16,308 nt of DNA from Desulfuromonadales bacterium (GTDB lineage Bacteria; Desulfobacterota; Desulfuromonadia; Desulfuromonadales; JACZKF01), in assembly GCA_014860175.1 (NCBI GenBank), contig JACZKF010000060.1:1-16308 (forward strand), in the 5' to 3' direction. The translations under genes were made by a program, and so were the position numbers. Below, piece after piece: positions 7,173-15,173 of this stretch (its first letter is position 1; each line of letters opens with the position of its first letter). A model generated the notes under the pieces. That model had not been told where the DNA came from and ran no database searches. It was given only the letters and a program-made list of their open reading frames with translations.

Positions 7173-7178
7173 AAGGAG
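7173..7178 (+). promoter_or_regulatory. Ribosome binding site deciding the first epimerase start
   Basis: AAGGAG lies 7 bases before ATG 7186, which opens directly onto the NAD-binding strand. The in-frame ATG at 7144 lies inside the inverted repeat, lacks such a site and would add 14 residues of no family character. Confidence 0.75.
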
Positions 7179-7185
7179 AATCTGC

Positions 7186-8304
7186 ATGGGAAAGCGGATC
7201 CTGATCACCGGTGGAGCAGGATTCATCGGCTCTCATCTGGCCGATGAACTGCTGGCCGCCGGTTATCATGTCAGGGTGCTGGATAACCTCTCGCCCCAAG
7301 TGCATGGCCCGGACTGCCGCCGGCCGGCTTTCCTGGCACCCGAAACCGAACTGATGGTCGGTGATGTTCGTGACCGGCGGGCGGTGGAGAACGCTCTGCA
7401 GGGGATCGATTCGGTCTACCACCTTGCCGCCCGGGTCGGGGTCGGACAGAGCATGTACCAAATCCGCGATTACGTCGACGACAACGACCTGGGGACCGCT
7501 ACGTTGCTGCAGGTTCTGATCGATCATCCGGTGGAACGCCTGGTGGTCGCCTCCTCCATGAGCATTTACGGGGAGGGGCTCTACCTGGATCGGCGGGGGC
7601 ATCCGGTAGAAGACCTGGAACGGGATCTCAGCCAATTGCAGCAAGGGTCATGGGAAGTTCTCGACCATGCCGGGCGCTCTCTCACTCCCGTTCCGACACC
7701 GGAGAACAAGCGAGCGGCCCTGTCTTCCATCTATGCTTTGTCCAAATTTGTCCAGGAACGCCAATGCCTGCTGATCGGCCAGGCCTACGGCATCCCGGTG
7801 GTCGCTTTGCGATTTTTCAATGTCTACGGCACCCGGCAGGCTCTCTCCAACCCCTATACCGGCGTCCTGGCTATTTTTGCCTCCCGCCTTCTCAACGATC
7901 ACCGGCCGATGATTTTTGAAGACGGGCTGCAGCGCCGGGATTTCGTTCACGTCAGCGACGTGGCCCAGGCTTGTCGCCTGGCGGTGGAAGTCCCGAATCT
8001 GACTGGACAGGTGCTTAATATCGGCAGCGGCACGAGCTACCCTATCCGCCATATAGCCCTACGGCTGGCGGAGATCCTGGGGAAAGGTGAGCTGACACCG
8101 GATATCACCTCCCGCTTCCGGGTGGGGGATATCCGCCACTGCTTCGCCGATATTCTCCTGGCCCGAGAGGTGCTCGGCTACCGGCCGCAGGTCAATCTGG
8201 AAGAAGGGCTGGTGGAGTTGGCCGAGTGGCTCGCCGACCAGGTCGCTTACGACCGGGTCGAGCAGGCAAGCCATGAACTCGCCAGTCGGGGCCTTACTTT
8301 ATGA
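7186..8304 (+). CDS. Extended-SDR NAD-dependent sugar epimerase (dTDP-L-rhamnose 4-epimerase-like)
   Basis: This is a 372-residue cytoplasmic enzyme. It has the Rossmann motif ITGGAGFIG (Gly9, Gly12, Gly15), an acidic NAD-ribose residue in VLDNLS (Asp33), and the active-site YxxxK at Tyr183/Lys187 (SIYALSK) with Ser123/Ser124 in VASSMSIYG. The C-terminal half has RRDFVHVSDVAQA and NIGSGTSYPI, typical of nucleotide-sugar epimerases. The AARVGVGQSMYQI segment and the roughly 45-residue insertion before the active-site Tyr recall WbiB-type dTDP-rhamnose 4-epimerases, but substrate choice cannot be read reliably; a GDP- or UDP-sugar is also possible. It leads the glycan operon. Its stop overlaps the next start as ATGA. 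Confidence 0.85.
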   Translation: MGKRILITGGAGFIGSHLADELLAAGYHVRVLDNLSPQVHGPDCRRPAFLAPETELMVGDVRDRRAVENALQGIDSVYHLAARVGVGQSMYQIRDYVDDNDLGTATLLQVLIDHPVERLVVASSMSIYGEGLYLDRRGHPVEDLERDLSQLQQGSWEVLDHAGRSLTPVPTPENKRAALSSIYALSKFVQERQCLLIGQAYGIPVVALRFFNVYGTRQALSNPYTGVLAIFASRLLNDHRPMIFEDGLQRRDFVHVSDVAQACRLAVEVPNLTGQVLNIGSGTSYPIRHIALRLAEILGKGELTPDITSRFRVGDIRHCFADILLAREVLGYRPQVNLEEGLVELAEWLADQVAYDRVEQASHELASRGLTL

Positions 8305-9377
8305 CCGATCATCACCAGCGGCCGGTTCTGATCACCGGTGGCGCCGGTTTCATCGGCACCAATCTCGCCGATCGACTGGCCAGAGAAAAGGTCCGCCTGA
8401 TCATCCTGGATAATCTCAGCCGATCGGGAGTGCAGGAGAATCTGGCCTGGTTGCGTGCCTGTCACGGGGAGCAGGTGGCGGCCCGGATTGTCGATATCCG
8501 CGATCCTCAGGCGGTCGCCACGGCGGTGTCCGAAGTGAGCCAGGTGTTCCATTTTGCTGCCCAGGTAGCCGTGACCACCAGCTTACTGCGACCGGTAGAG
8601 GATTTCGAGATCAACGCCCGAGGGACCTTGAATCTGCTGGAAGCCTTACGTGCCCTGACCGATCCACCGCCGCTGGTCTTTACCTCCACCAACAAGGTCT
8701 ATGGTCAGCTCGGCCAGGTCGAACTGCTGGAAGCCGAAGAGCGCTACTTCCCCGACGATCCGGCCATCCGCAGCAATGGCATCTCCGAGCGCCAGCCCCT
8801 CGATTTTCACAGCCCGTACGGCTGCTCCAAAGGAACGGCGGAGCAGTATGTCCTCGATTACGCCCGGATCTTCCGCCTGCCGACGGTGGTGTTTCGCATG
8901 AGCTGCATCTATGGACCGCACCAGCACGGTACCGAAGACCAGGGGTGGGTGGCCCATTTCCTGCTGCGGGCCCTGCGCCGCGAGGCCATTACCTTGTACG
9001 GCAACGGCAAGCAGGTACGTGACCTGCTGTTTATCGATGATCTGGTCGACGCCCTGCTGCTCGCCCAGCGACAGATCGACCGCCTGGCCGGGAAGGCGTT
9101 CAACATCGGTGGCGGTCCCGCCAATTCGATCAGCCTGCTCGAACTGCTCGCCATGATCGCCGACCTCGAAGGGCGCTCGCCGAAAATTCACCATCAGACC
9201 GAGCGCCCCGGCGACCAGGCGTTTTATGTGTCGGATACCCGTCGCTTTAAACAGCTGACCGGCTGGAAGCCGCGCACCGGGGTCGGGGAAGGGGTCAAAC
9301 AGCTGCACACCTGGCTGCGGGAGAACCGATTGGGGAGCCCGACCACCGCCCCCCGAGCCAAAGCGGGTTTCGGATGA
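8301..9377 (+). CDS. SDR epimerase, CDP-paratose 2-epimerase (Tyv/RfbE)-like
   Basis: This is a 358-residue protein. NAD site ITGGAGFIG (Gly13-Gly19); active site Tyr173/Lys177 in HSPYGCSKG. Several stretches match, from memory, the Salmonella/Yersinia CDP-tyvelose epimerase almost word for word: AAQVAVTTS, DFEINARGTLNLLEA, STNKVYG, DFHSPYGCSKG, LDYARIF, TVVFR, DQGWV, GNGKQVRD and the NS-x-SLLEL tail. Tyv inverts C2 of CDP-paratose to give CDP-tyvelose, a 3,6-dideoxyhexose, through a 2-keto step. The rest of that pathway (CDP-glucose dehydratase, E1, RfbS) is not in the window. The natural substrate may therefore be another nucleotide sugar, or those genes lie elsewhere. The overlaps with both neighbours (4 bases each) show tight co-translation. 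The last 20 residues are a variable, disordered-looking tail. Confidence 0.82.
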   Translation: MTDHHQRPVLITGGAGFIGTNLADRLAREKVRLIILDNLSRSGVQENLAWLRACHGEQVAARIVDIRDPQAVATAVSEVSQVFHFAAQVAVTTSLLRPVEDFEINARGTLNLLEALRALTDPPPLVFTSTNKVYGQLGQVELLEAEERYFPDDPAIRSNGISERQPLDFHSPYGCSKGTAEQYVLDYARIFRLPTVVFRMSCIYGPHQHGTEDQGWVAHFLLRALRREAITLYGNGKQVRDLLFIDDLVDALLLAQRQIDRLAGKAFNIGGGPANSISLLELLAMIADLEGRSPKIHHQTERPGDQAFYVSDTRRFKQLTGWKPRTGVGEGVKQLHTWLRENRLGSPTTAPRAKAGFG

Positions 9378-10666
9378 AGTTCGCCCTGGTCAATCCCCAT
9401 TGGGACTTTCAGGGGAGCGTCTATTTTGGCTGCCCTGAGCCGCACCTGCCCCTCGAATTTGGCTATGCCGCCGCCTTGCTGCGACAGTCCGGCCATCAGG
9501 TGCTGATCGTCGATGCCCATCTTCACAATCTCTGCGTCGCCGAGACGGCGTCACGGGTGGACGCTTTTTCCCCCGCAGTCACTCTCCTCGCCACGGCGCC
9601 GACCTATCTCTTCTGGCGCTGTCCCCCACCGGAGTTGCGCCTGCCGCAACTATTCGCCGCCGGCTTGCGCCAGACCGGTGGGCTGCTGCTCGCCGTCGGA
9701 CCGCATGGCTCGGCAACCCCTGGGGCAGTTCTCGACAAATTGCCGGTCGATGGGCTCCTGCGGGGAGAATTCGAAGAGCTTCTCCCCCTGTTTGCCGATC
9801 GCGACTGGCGCCAGATCCCCGGCATCGCTTACCGCGAAGGAGAGGGGGTACGACTGCGAGGCAAGCCAGGGGTGGCCGATCTCTCGCGGCTGCCGCCCCT
9901 GACCTGGCCTGCCGACTGGCTCGGCCGTCACCGTCATCACCACCATCGTTTCGATGCCGATCCGCAGGGGCCGGGAGCGGAAGTCGAGAGCTCCCGCGGT
10001 TGTCCGTATCATTGCCTTTTTTGCGCCAAGGAAAATTTCCGGGGGATTTACCGTCGGCGCCCCTTGCCATTGGTTTTGCAGGAGCTCGATGGGCTTCTGG
10101 CCCAGGGGGTGGAGTATGTCTATTTCATCGATGAAATCTTCCTCCCCGACAGCCCCCTGCTCAACGCCCTGGCCGAGCGCCGGTTGCGTTTCGGCATTCA
10201 GACCCGCATCGACCTGTGGCCGCCACCCGCTCTCGAGCGCCTGGGAGCGGCCGGCTGCGTTTCCATCGAGGCTGGAGTCGAAAGTCTCTCGGTCGAAGGT
10301 CGGCGAAGGATGGGGAAGCCTTGTCATCTCACCACCGAGCAGTTGGCCGAGCGGCTGGCTCTGGCCAAAGCCCATGTCCCCTTCGTCCAAGCCAACCTAC
10401 TGCTGTCCGAAGACGATGATCCGGCAGAGACCGCCGCCTGGCGCCGGGACCTGATCGCCCGGGGGGTGTGGGTCAACGACCCGGTCCCCCTCTTCCCCTT
10501 CCCTGGTTCCGGTGCCTACCGCCAGCGCTGGGGGGAGCCGGACGATCTGGCCTGGGAGAGGGCACATGCCTGGTACCTCGACCATCACCCCTGTCTGAGC
10601 GATCTTCAGGACCGGCAGCCACAGCCCCTGGCAACCCTCGAAGCGAGCGGAGCCTGGCATGGCTGA
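9374..10666 (+). CDS. B12-binding-type radical SAM enzyme of the glycan operon
   Basis: This is a 430-residue protein. Residues 1-150 look like a B12-binding Rossmann domain (LPLEFGYAAALLRQSGHQVL, then VDAHLHN with D47-x-H49, where the usual Gly of DxHxxG is Asn52, and GLLRGEFEELL). The radical SAM core starts at RGCPYHCLFC, giving the CxxxCxxC iron-sulfur ligands Cys210, Cys214 and Cys217. YVYFIDEIFLPD and SIEAGVES follow, as in B12-dependent enzymes that methylate or rearrange unactivated carbons. A run of histidines (H186, H188-H191) lies just before the cluster motif. Between two sugar epimerases and four glycosyltransferases, the likely substrate is a nucleotide sugar, a lipid-linked sugar or a glycan; C-methylation or another radical change is inferred, not shown. 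I recall a similar radical SAM family in multi-gene oligosaccharide clusters of rhizobia but cannot confirm membership. Confidence 0.85.
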   Translation: MKFALVNPHWDFQGSVYFGCPEPHLPLEFGYAAALLRQSGHQVLIVDAHLHNLCVAETASRVDAFSPAVTLLATAPTYLFWRCPPPELRLPQLFAAGLRQTGGLLLAVGPHGSATPGAVLDKLPVDGLLRGEFEELLPLFADRDWRQIPGIAYREGEGVRLRGKPGVADLSRLPPLTWPADWLGRHRHHHHRFDADPQGPGAEVESSRGCPYHCLFCAKENFRGIYRRRPLPLVLQELDGLLAQGVEYVYFIDEIFLPDSPLLNALAERRLRFGIQTRIDLWPPPALERLGAAGCVSIEAGVESLSVEGRRRMGKPCHLTTEQLAERLALAKAHVPFVQANLLLSEDDDPAETAAWRRDLIARGVWVNDPVPLFPFPGSGAYRQRWGEPDDLAWERAHAWYLDHHPCLSDLQDRQPQPLATLEASGAWHG

Positions 10667-11813
10667 GCGGTTGCGGGGCAGGCGGGTTCTGATGACCGCC
10701 GATACCCTGGGCGGGGTTTGGGACTATGCGCTCGAGCTCAGCACCCAATTGTCTCGTCGCGGCATCGCCACCGTGCTGGCGACCATGGGCCGGCTCCCGG
10801 ATCCGGAACAGCGGCTGGCGGCTGCCGCCGTCCCCGGCTTGATCCTTGAGCCGAGCGACTATCGCCTGGAGTGGATGCCTGAGGCCGGTACCGACCCGGA
10901 TCGGGCCGCCGACTGGCTGCTGCAGCTGGAGCGCCGTTACACCCCGGATCTGATCCATCTCAACTCCTATCTCCGCCCTCCCCGCCCCTGGCGCACACCG
11001 TCTTTGCTGGTCGCCCATTCTTGTGTCCTCTCCTGGTGGCAGGCGGTTCATCGCCAGCCCGCGCCCCCCGAGTGGGACCGCTATGCCACCCGGGTCAGCC
11101 AGGCCTTGCAGGGGGCCTCGGTGGTCGCCTCCCCCACCAGAGCCCTGCGGCGCTGCCTGGTCGAACTTTACGGACCCATGCGCCGCTCCCAGGTGATCTG
11201 GAATGGTCGCCCCCCGGAGCAGTTTCGCCCGGCGGCCAAGGGGAGCTACATCTTTTGCGCCGGCCGCCTGTGGGACGAAGCGAAAAACCTGGCCGCGCTG
11301 GCCTCGGTGGCGCCTCATCTCGACTGGCCGGTGGTGGCGGCCGGCGACTGGCGGCGGCCGGAGGGGGGGGGCAAACGGCCGGAACGGATCGAATGCCTCG
11401 GGCAACTCGGCCGTGCCGAGATGGCCCAAAAGCTCGCCCGGGCACCGATCTATGCCTTGCCGGCCCGCTATGAACCGTTCGGGCTGAGCATCCTGGAAGC
11501 GGCCCTGTGCGAATGTGCCCTGGTTCTCGGCGATATCCCCACCTTGCGCGAGCTGTGGAGTGACGCGGCCCTGTTCGTCCCGCCGGACGATCATCCGCGC
11601 CTGCGGGACACCTTGCAGGCTCTGGTGCGCGACCCACCACGACGGCAGGCGCTGGCGCTGGCGGCACGGCAGCGGGCCCGCCGGTACAGTGCCGAGAAAA
11701 TGGGTCAGAACTACTGTCACCTCTATGCGGACCTTCTGGCCAAGGGGGCCTGGTCTCCAGCGGCCACAGGCCGTCCGTTATTCCGTCCGGCGGTCAATTT
11801 CGAGAAAGGGTAG
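10659..11813 (+). CDS. Glycosyltransferase family 4 (GT-B fold)
   Basis: This is a 384-residue protein. The N-terminal domain has a TADTLGGVWDYALELSTQL loop, which fits the acceptor-side GG motif of GT4 enzymes. The C-terminal domain has AGRLWDEAKN (Arg203, Lys209, the usual phosphate-binding pair) and the EX7E motif ARYEPFGLSILE (Glu272, Glu280) for the nucleotide sugar, followed by the TLRELW segment. The family makes alpha-linked products with retention, using NDP-sugars or other activated donors. The enzyme is cytoplasmic or membrane-associated with no signal peptide. Its ATG lies inside the radical SAM gene (8-base overlap). The WDYALEL opening is a subgroup feature I cannot tie to a known product. 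Confidence 0.85.
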   Translation: MAERLRGRRVLMTADTLGGVWDYALELSTQLSRRGIATVLATMGRLPDPEQRLAAAAVPGLILEPSDYRLEWMPEAGTDPDRAADWLLQLERRYTPDLIHLNSYLRPPRPWRTPSLLVAHSCVLSWWQAVHRQPAPPEWDRYATRVSQALQGASVVASPTRALRRCLVELYGPMRRSQVIWNGRPPEQFRPAAKGSYIFCAGRLWDEAKNLAALASVAPHLDWPVVAAGDWRRPEGGGKRPERIECLGQLGRAEMAQKLARAPIYALPARYEPFGLSILEAALCECALVLGDIPTLRELWSDAALFVPPDDHPRLRDTLQALVRDPPRRQALALAARQRARRYSAEKMGQNYCHLYADLLAKGAWSPAATGRPLFRPAVNFEKG

Positions 11814-11822
11814 CCTGGGCCG

Positions 11823-12959
11823 ATGCGCTTCAACTGCTTTTACCACTCCATCATCTCAGACTGGAACAACGGCAACGCCCACTTCCTGCGCGGCATGGTG
11901 CGGGAGTTGACGACTTTGGGACATCAGGTGACGGTGTACGAACCGGCCGACGGCTGGAGCCGGCTGAACCTATTGGCCGAGTACGGAGAATCGGCCGAGG
12001 AGGGGTTTCGGACCACCTTTCCCAGCCTGTCGCCGCGCTTCTACCGACTCGCCGAACTCGACCTGGACCAGGCTCTCGACGGCGCCGATGTCGTCCTGCT
12101 GCACGAGTGGAACGATCCAGAACTGGTCCGCCGGGTCGGCCGCCACCGCCTGGCCGGCGGCCGCTACCTGCTGTTTTTCCATGACACCCACCATCGGGCT
12201 CAGACCCTGCCGGAAACCATGGCCCGCTTCGACCTGGACGGCTACGACGGCGTGCTGGCCTTTGGCGAAGCAATCCGCCAGATCTACCTGCGCCAGGGGT
12301 GGACCCGCCGAGCCTGGACCTGGCACGAAGCGGCTGACACGGCGGTTTTTCGCCCCCTGCCAGGACATCCTTACCTGGGTGACCTGGTCTGGATCGGCAA
12401 CTGGGGCGATGACGAACGGGCGGCGGAGCTGCGCCAGTTCCTCCTCGAGCCGGCGGCAGCCCTCGCCCTCAACGCCCGGGCGTACGGCGTTCGCTACCCT
12501 GCGCCGGCGCTGGCAGCGGTACGGGGCGCCGGCCTGGCCTACGGCGGCTGGCTGGCCAACTACCGGGTGCCGGAGATCTTCGCCGGCTGCCGGGTCACCG
12601 TTCATGTGCCGCGGCGTCCTTATGTCGAAAGTCTCCCCGGCATACCGACCATTCGGGTTTTCGAGGCCCTGGCCTGCGGCATCCCCCTGATCTGCTCCCC
12701 ATGGGACGATGCCGAGGGGCTGTTCCGCCCCGGCACCGACTACCTGGTGGCCGAAGATGGTCAAGCGATGCGCCGCTGCCTGCGGGCCGTACTCAACGAC
12801 CATCATCTGGCCAGTTCGCTGGTGCGCCACGGGCTGGAAACGATACGCCGGGGGCATACCTGCCGCCACCGGGCCGAAGAACTGCTCTCCATCTGCCGTC
12901 AACTGGGGGGGACGACGGTTGCACCGGGCAAATCCCCCCTCACCATGGAGGTCGCCTGA
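11823..12959 (+). CDS. CgeB-like glycosyltransferase, first of three paralogues
   Basis: This is a 378-residue protein starting MRFNCFYHSIISDWNNGNAH, 9 bases after the GT4 stop. It has a GT-B architecture: the N-terminal domain begins with a W-N-N-G-N-A-H acceptor loop and RGMVRELTTLGHQVTVYEPA. The C-terminal domain carries IPTIRVFEALACGIPLICSP (275-292) and GTDYLV, the glycosyl transferase 1-2 (PF13524) signature seen in CgeB/YkvP and related enzymes. The end has HTCRHRAEEL. Family members are poorly characterised and some act in spore-surface glycosylation. Here it probably adds one residue to the glycan. The DUF3880-like N-terminus is an assignment by resemblance. Confidence 0.8.
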   Translation: MRFNCFYHSIISDWNNGNAHFLRGMVRELTTLGHQVTVYEPADGWSRLNLLAEYGESAEEGFRTTFPSLSPRFYRLAELDLDQALDGADVVLLHEWNDPELVRRVGRHRLAGGRYLLFFHDTHHRAQTLPETMARFDLDGYDGVLAFGEAIRQIYLRQGWTRRAWTWHEAADTAVFRPLPGHPYLGDLVWIGNWGDDERAAELRQFLLEPAAALALNARAYGVRYPAPALAAVRGAGLAYGGWLANYRVPEIFAGCRVTVHVPRRPYVESLPGIPTIRVFEALACGIPLICSPWDDAEGLFRPGTDYLVAEDGQAMRRCLRAVLNDHHLASSLVRHGLETIRRGHTCRHRAEELLSICRQLGGTTVAPGKSPLTMEVA

Positions 12960-14041
12960 TGCGCATCGCTTTTTTCGGCTCCAGCCTGGTTTCCGCCTAC
13001 TGGAACGGGGCCGCCACCTACTACCGGGGGATCATCCGCGCCCTTTCGCAGCTGGGCTATCGAGTCACCTTCTACGAACCGGATGCCTTCGAGCGCCAGC
13101 GCCACCGCGACATGCCCGACCCGGATTGGGCCACGGTGGTGGTTTATCCGGCCACTGACGACGGAGTGGCGAGGGCCCTGGAAGCGGCAAAGGGGGCCGA
13201 TCTGGTGGTCAAGGCCAGTGGGGTCGGGGTCTTCGACGCGTTGCTGGAGGCGGAGATCGCCTCTTTGCAGAGCCCCGGCCGGCTGGTCATCTACTGGGAC
13301 GTCGATGCCCCGGCGACCCTCGACCGGCTCGCTGCCGACCCCGGCGACCCTTTGCACCGGCTACTGCCGCGCTACGACTTGGTTCTGACCTACGGGGGCG
13401 GCACACCGGTAGTCGACGCCTTTCTTGCCCTCGGCGCCCAGGCGTGCGTACCGGTCTATAACGCTCTCGATGTCAGCACCCACCATCCGGTGCCGCCTCA
13501 GCCCCGATTCGCCGCCGATCTCGCCTTTCTCGGCAATCGCCTTCCCGACCGCGAGGCCCGGGTGGAGGAGTTCTTTCTACGGCCAGCGGCCTTCCTGCCC
13601 GACCGCCGCTTTCTCCTGGGGGGCAACGGCTGGCAGGACAAATCGATGCCGGCCAATATCCGGTATCTCGGTCACGTCTACACCAACGACCACAATGCAG
13701 TTAACTGCTCGGCGATGGCGGTGCTCAACATCAATCGGGAGAGTATGGCCAGGTACGGGTTTTCTCCGCCCACCCGGGTCTTCGAGGTGGCGGGCGGGGG
13801 CGGCTGCCTGTTGACCGACGCCTGGGAGGGAATCGAGGCTTTCCTCGAGCCGGGGGTCGAAGTTCTGGTGGCCACCAGCGGCCGCCAAGTGGCGACCCAC
13901 CTGGAGACCCTCTCCCCCACGCAGGCTCGCGCCATCGGCGCCGCCGCCCTGCGCCGGGTGCGGGCCGAACACACTTACGCCCATCGGGCCGCCCTGGTGC
14001 ATACCCTGCTGGGTGGAGTCCGCCGAGGGGATGCGGCATGA
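12959..14041 (+). CDS. CgeB-like glycosyltransferase, second paralogue
   Basis: This is a 360-residue protein. The frame is open upstream to 12701, but that part lies inside the previous gene in another frame. ATG 12959 has GGAGG 7 bases upstream, overlaps the preceding stop (TGATG) and starts at the family N-terminus, MRIAFFGSSLVSAYWNGAAT. Domains: acceptor loop W-N-G-A-A-T-Y-Y-R-G, then YWDVDAPATLDRL, and a C-terminal PF13524-like part with VLNINRESMARYGFSPPTRV, FEVAGGGGCLLTD and EPGVEVLV. The end EHTYAHRAALV parallels its two neighbours. CgeB-type enzymes with VLNINR-like segments are common in exopolysaccharide and small-glycan clusters. Donor and acceptor cannot be predicted. Confidence 0.85.
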   Translation: MRIAFFGSSLVSAYWNGAATYYRGIIRALSQLGYRVTFYEPDAFERQRHRDMPDPDWATVVVYPATDDGVARALEAAKGADLVVKASGVGVFDALLEAEIASLQSPGRLVIYWDVDAPATLDRLAADPGDPLHRLLPRYDLVLTYGGGTPVVDAFLALGAQACVPVYNALDVSTHHPVPPQPRFAADLAFLGNRLPDREARVEEFFLRPAAFLPDRRFLLGGNGWQDKSMPANIRYLGHVYTNDHNAVNCSAMAVLNINRESMARYGFSPPTRVFEVAGGGGCLLTDAWEGIEAFLEPGVEVLVATSGRQVATHLETLSPTQARAIGAAALRRVRAEHTYAHRAALVHTLLGGVRRGDAA

Positions 14042-15162
14042 GGCGGGAATCGATCGTCATTCTCGGCCTGTCGATCACCTCCTCCTGGGGCAATGGCCAC
14101 GCCACCACCTATCGCGCCCTGGTCCGGGAGCTGGCTCGGCGAGGGCATGAGCTGCTGTTTCTCGAGAGGGACGTCCCCTGGTACGCCACCCACCGGGATC
14201 TCCCCTCCCCCCCCTGGGGACGCACTTTTCTCTACACCAGCCTGCAGGAGCTGCACGAGCGCTTCACCGGCGCCGTGCGCCAAGCCGATCTGGTGATAGT
14301 CGGCTCCTACGTGCCGCAGGGGGTGGCGGTGGCGAGTTGGGTCCTCGACACCGCCCAGGGGATCACCGCTTTTTACGACATCGACACCCCAGTCACCATG
14401 GCCAAGCTGGCGGTGGGGGATCATGAATATCTCTCCCCCGAACTGATTCCGGGCTTCGACCTCTATCTCAGCTTCACCGGCGGGCCGACTCTGCAGCGTC
14501 TGCAGCAGGAGCTCCGAGCCCAACGACCACGGCCGTTCTACTGTTCCGTCGATCCGGAGCTCTATTATCCGCAGCCGACCGCCACCGATTGGGACCTTGG
14601 CTATCTGGGGACCTACAGCCCCGATCGGCAGCCTGGGCTGGAAAGGCTGCTGCTGCAGGTGGCGAAAAGCTGGCCCCAGGGGCGCTTCACCGTCGCCGGC
14701 CCCCAGTTTCCGGCCAGCGTGGTGTGGCCACCGAATGTCGACCGGATCGACCATTTGCCGCCGGCCCGACACCGCTCCTTCTACAATGCTCAGCGATTCA
14801 CCCTCAATCTCACCCGGGCGGATATGGTCGAGGCCGGCTGGTCACCCAGCGTCCGGCTGTTTGAGGCGGCGGCTTGCGGCGTGCCGATCATCAGTGATGG
14901 GTGGCCGGGGCTCGATCAGCTGTTCGTCCCCGGAGAAGAGATCCTGATCCCCGCCAGCGGCGAAGAGCTCTGTGGCTGGCTGCTTGAGATGCCCGAAGAG
15001 CAGAGCGTCGCCATCGGTCTGGCCGGGCGGCGGCGGATCCTGGCCGCCCATACGGCAGCCCACCGGGCTGCCGAGTTGGAATCGCACCTGGAGGAATGCC
15101 GCTGGCGCCCCTCAGAACCGGCGACAGCGGCGCCGGTTCTGAACCCGTTTTCCCGGCCGTAA
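14038..15162 (+). CDS. CgeB-like glycosyltransferase, third paralogue
   Basis: This is a 374-residue protein. ATG 14038 overlaps the previous stop as ATGA. The N-terminus ITSSWGNGHATTYRALVREL repeats the W-x-N-G-x-A pattern of its two neighbours. FYDIDTPVTMAKL then parallels YWDVDAPATLDRL of the second copy, and DLGYLGTYSPDRQPGLERLL parallels its AFLGNRLPDREARVEEF. The C-terminal PF13524-like segment is NLTRADMVEAGWSPSVRLFE, ACGVPIISD and PGEEILIP; the end is AHTAAHRAAEL. The second and third copies are clearly closer to each other than to the first. The last 20 residues are Pro/Ala-rich and coincide with a perfect DNA hairpin (15112-15142), so this tail may be shaped by an RNA element rather than by protein function. 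Confidence 0.85.
   Translation: MRRESIVILGLSITSSWGNGHATTYRALVRELARRGHELLFLERDVPWYATHRDLPSPPWGRTFLYTSLQELHERFTGAVRQADLVIVGSYVPQGVAVASWVLDTAQGITAFYDIDTPVTMAKLAVGDHEYLSPELIPGFDLYLSFTGGPTLQRLQQELRAQRPRPFYCSVDPELYYPQPTATDWDLGYLGTYSPDRQPGLERLLLQVAKSWPQGRFTVAGPQFPASVVWPPNVDRIDHLPPARHRSFYNAQRFTLNLTRADMVEAGWSPSVRLFEAAACGVPIISDGWPGLDQLFVPGEEILIPASGEELCGWLLEMPEEQSVAIGLAGRRRILAAHTAAHRAAELESHLEECRWRPSEPATAAPVLNPFSRP
15112..15142 (+). other. Perfect 12-bp hairpin at the end of the third CgeB gene
   Basis: Arms TCAGAACCGGCG (15112-15123) and CGCCGGTTCTGA (15131-15142) are exact complements with a 7-base loop. They lie inside the last codons, 18 bases before the stop and 19 bases before the next ribosome site. 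Four T occur at 15148-15151 but five bases away, so it is a weak terminator at best. An mRNA-stability or partial attenuation element is plausible. Confidence 0.65.
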
Positions 15163-15173
15163 AGGAGCTACTC

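Noticed and set aside
12701..12958. N-terminal extension of the second CgeB frame
   Set aside because: It overlaps the end of the first CgeB gene in another frame and encodes no family sequence. ATG 12959 has the ribosome site and the conserved N-terminus.
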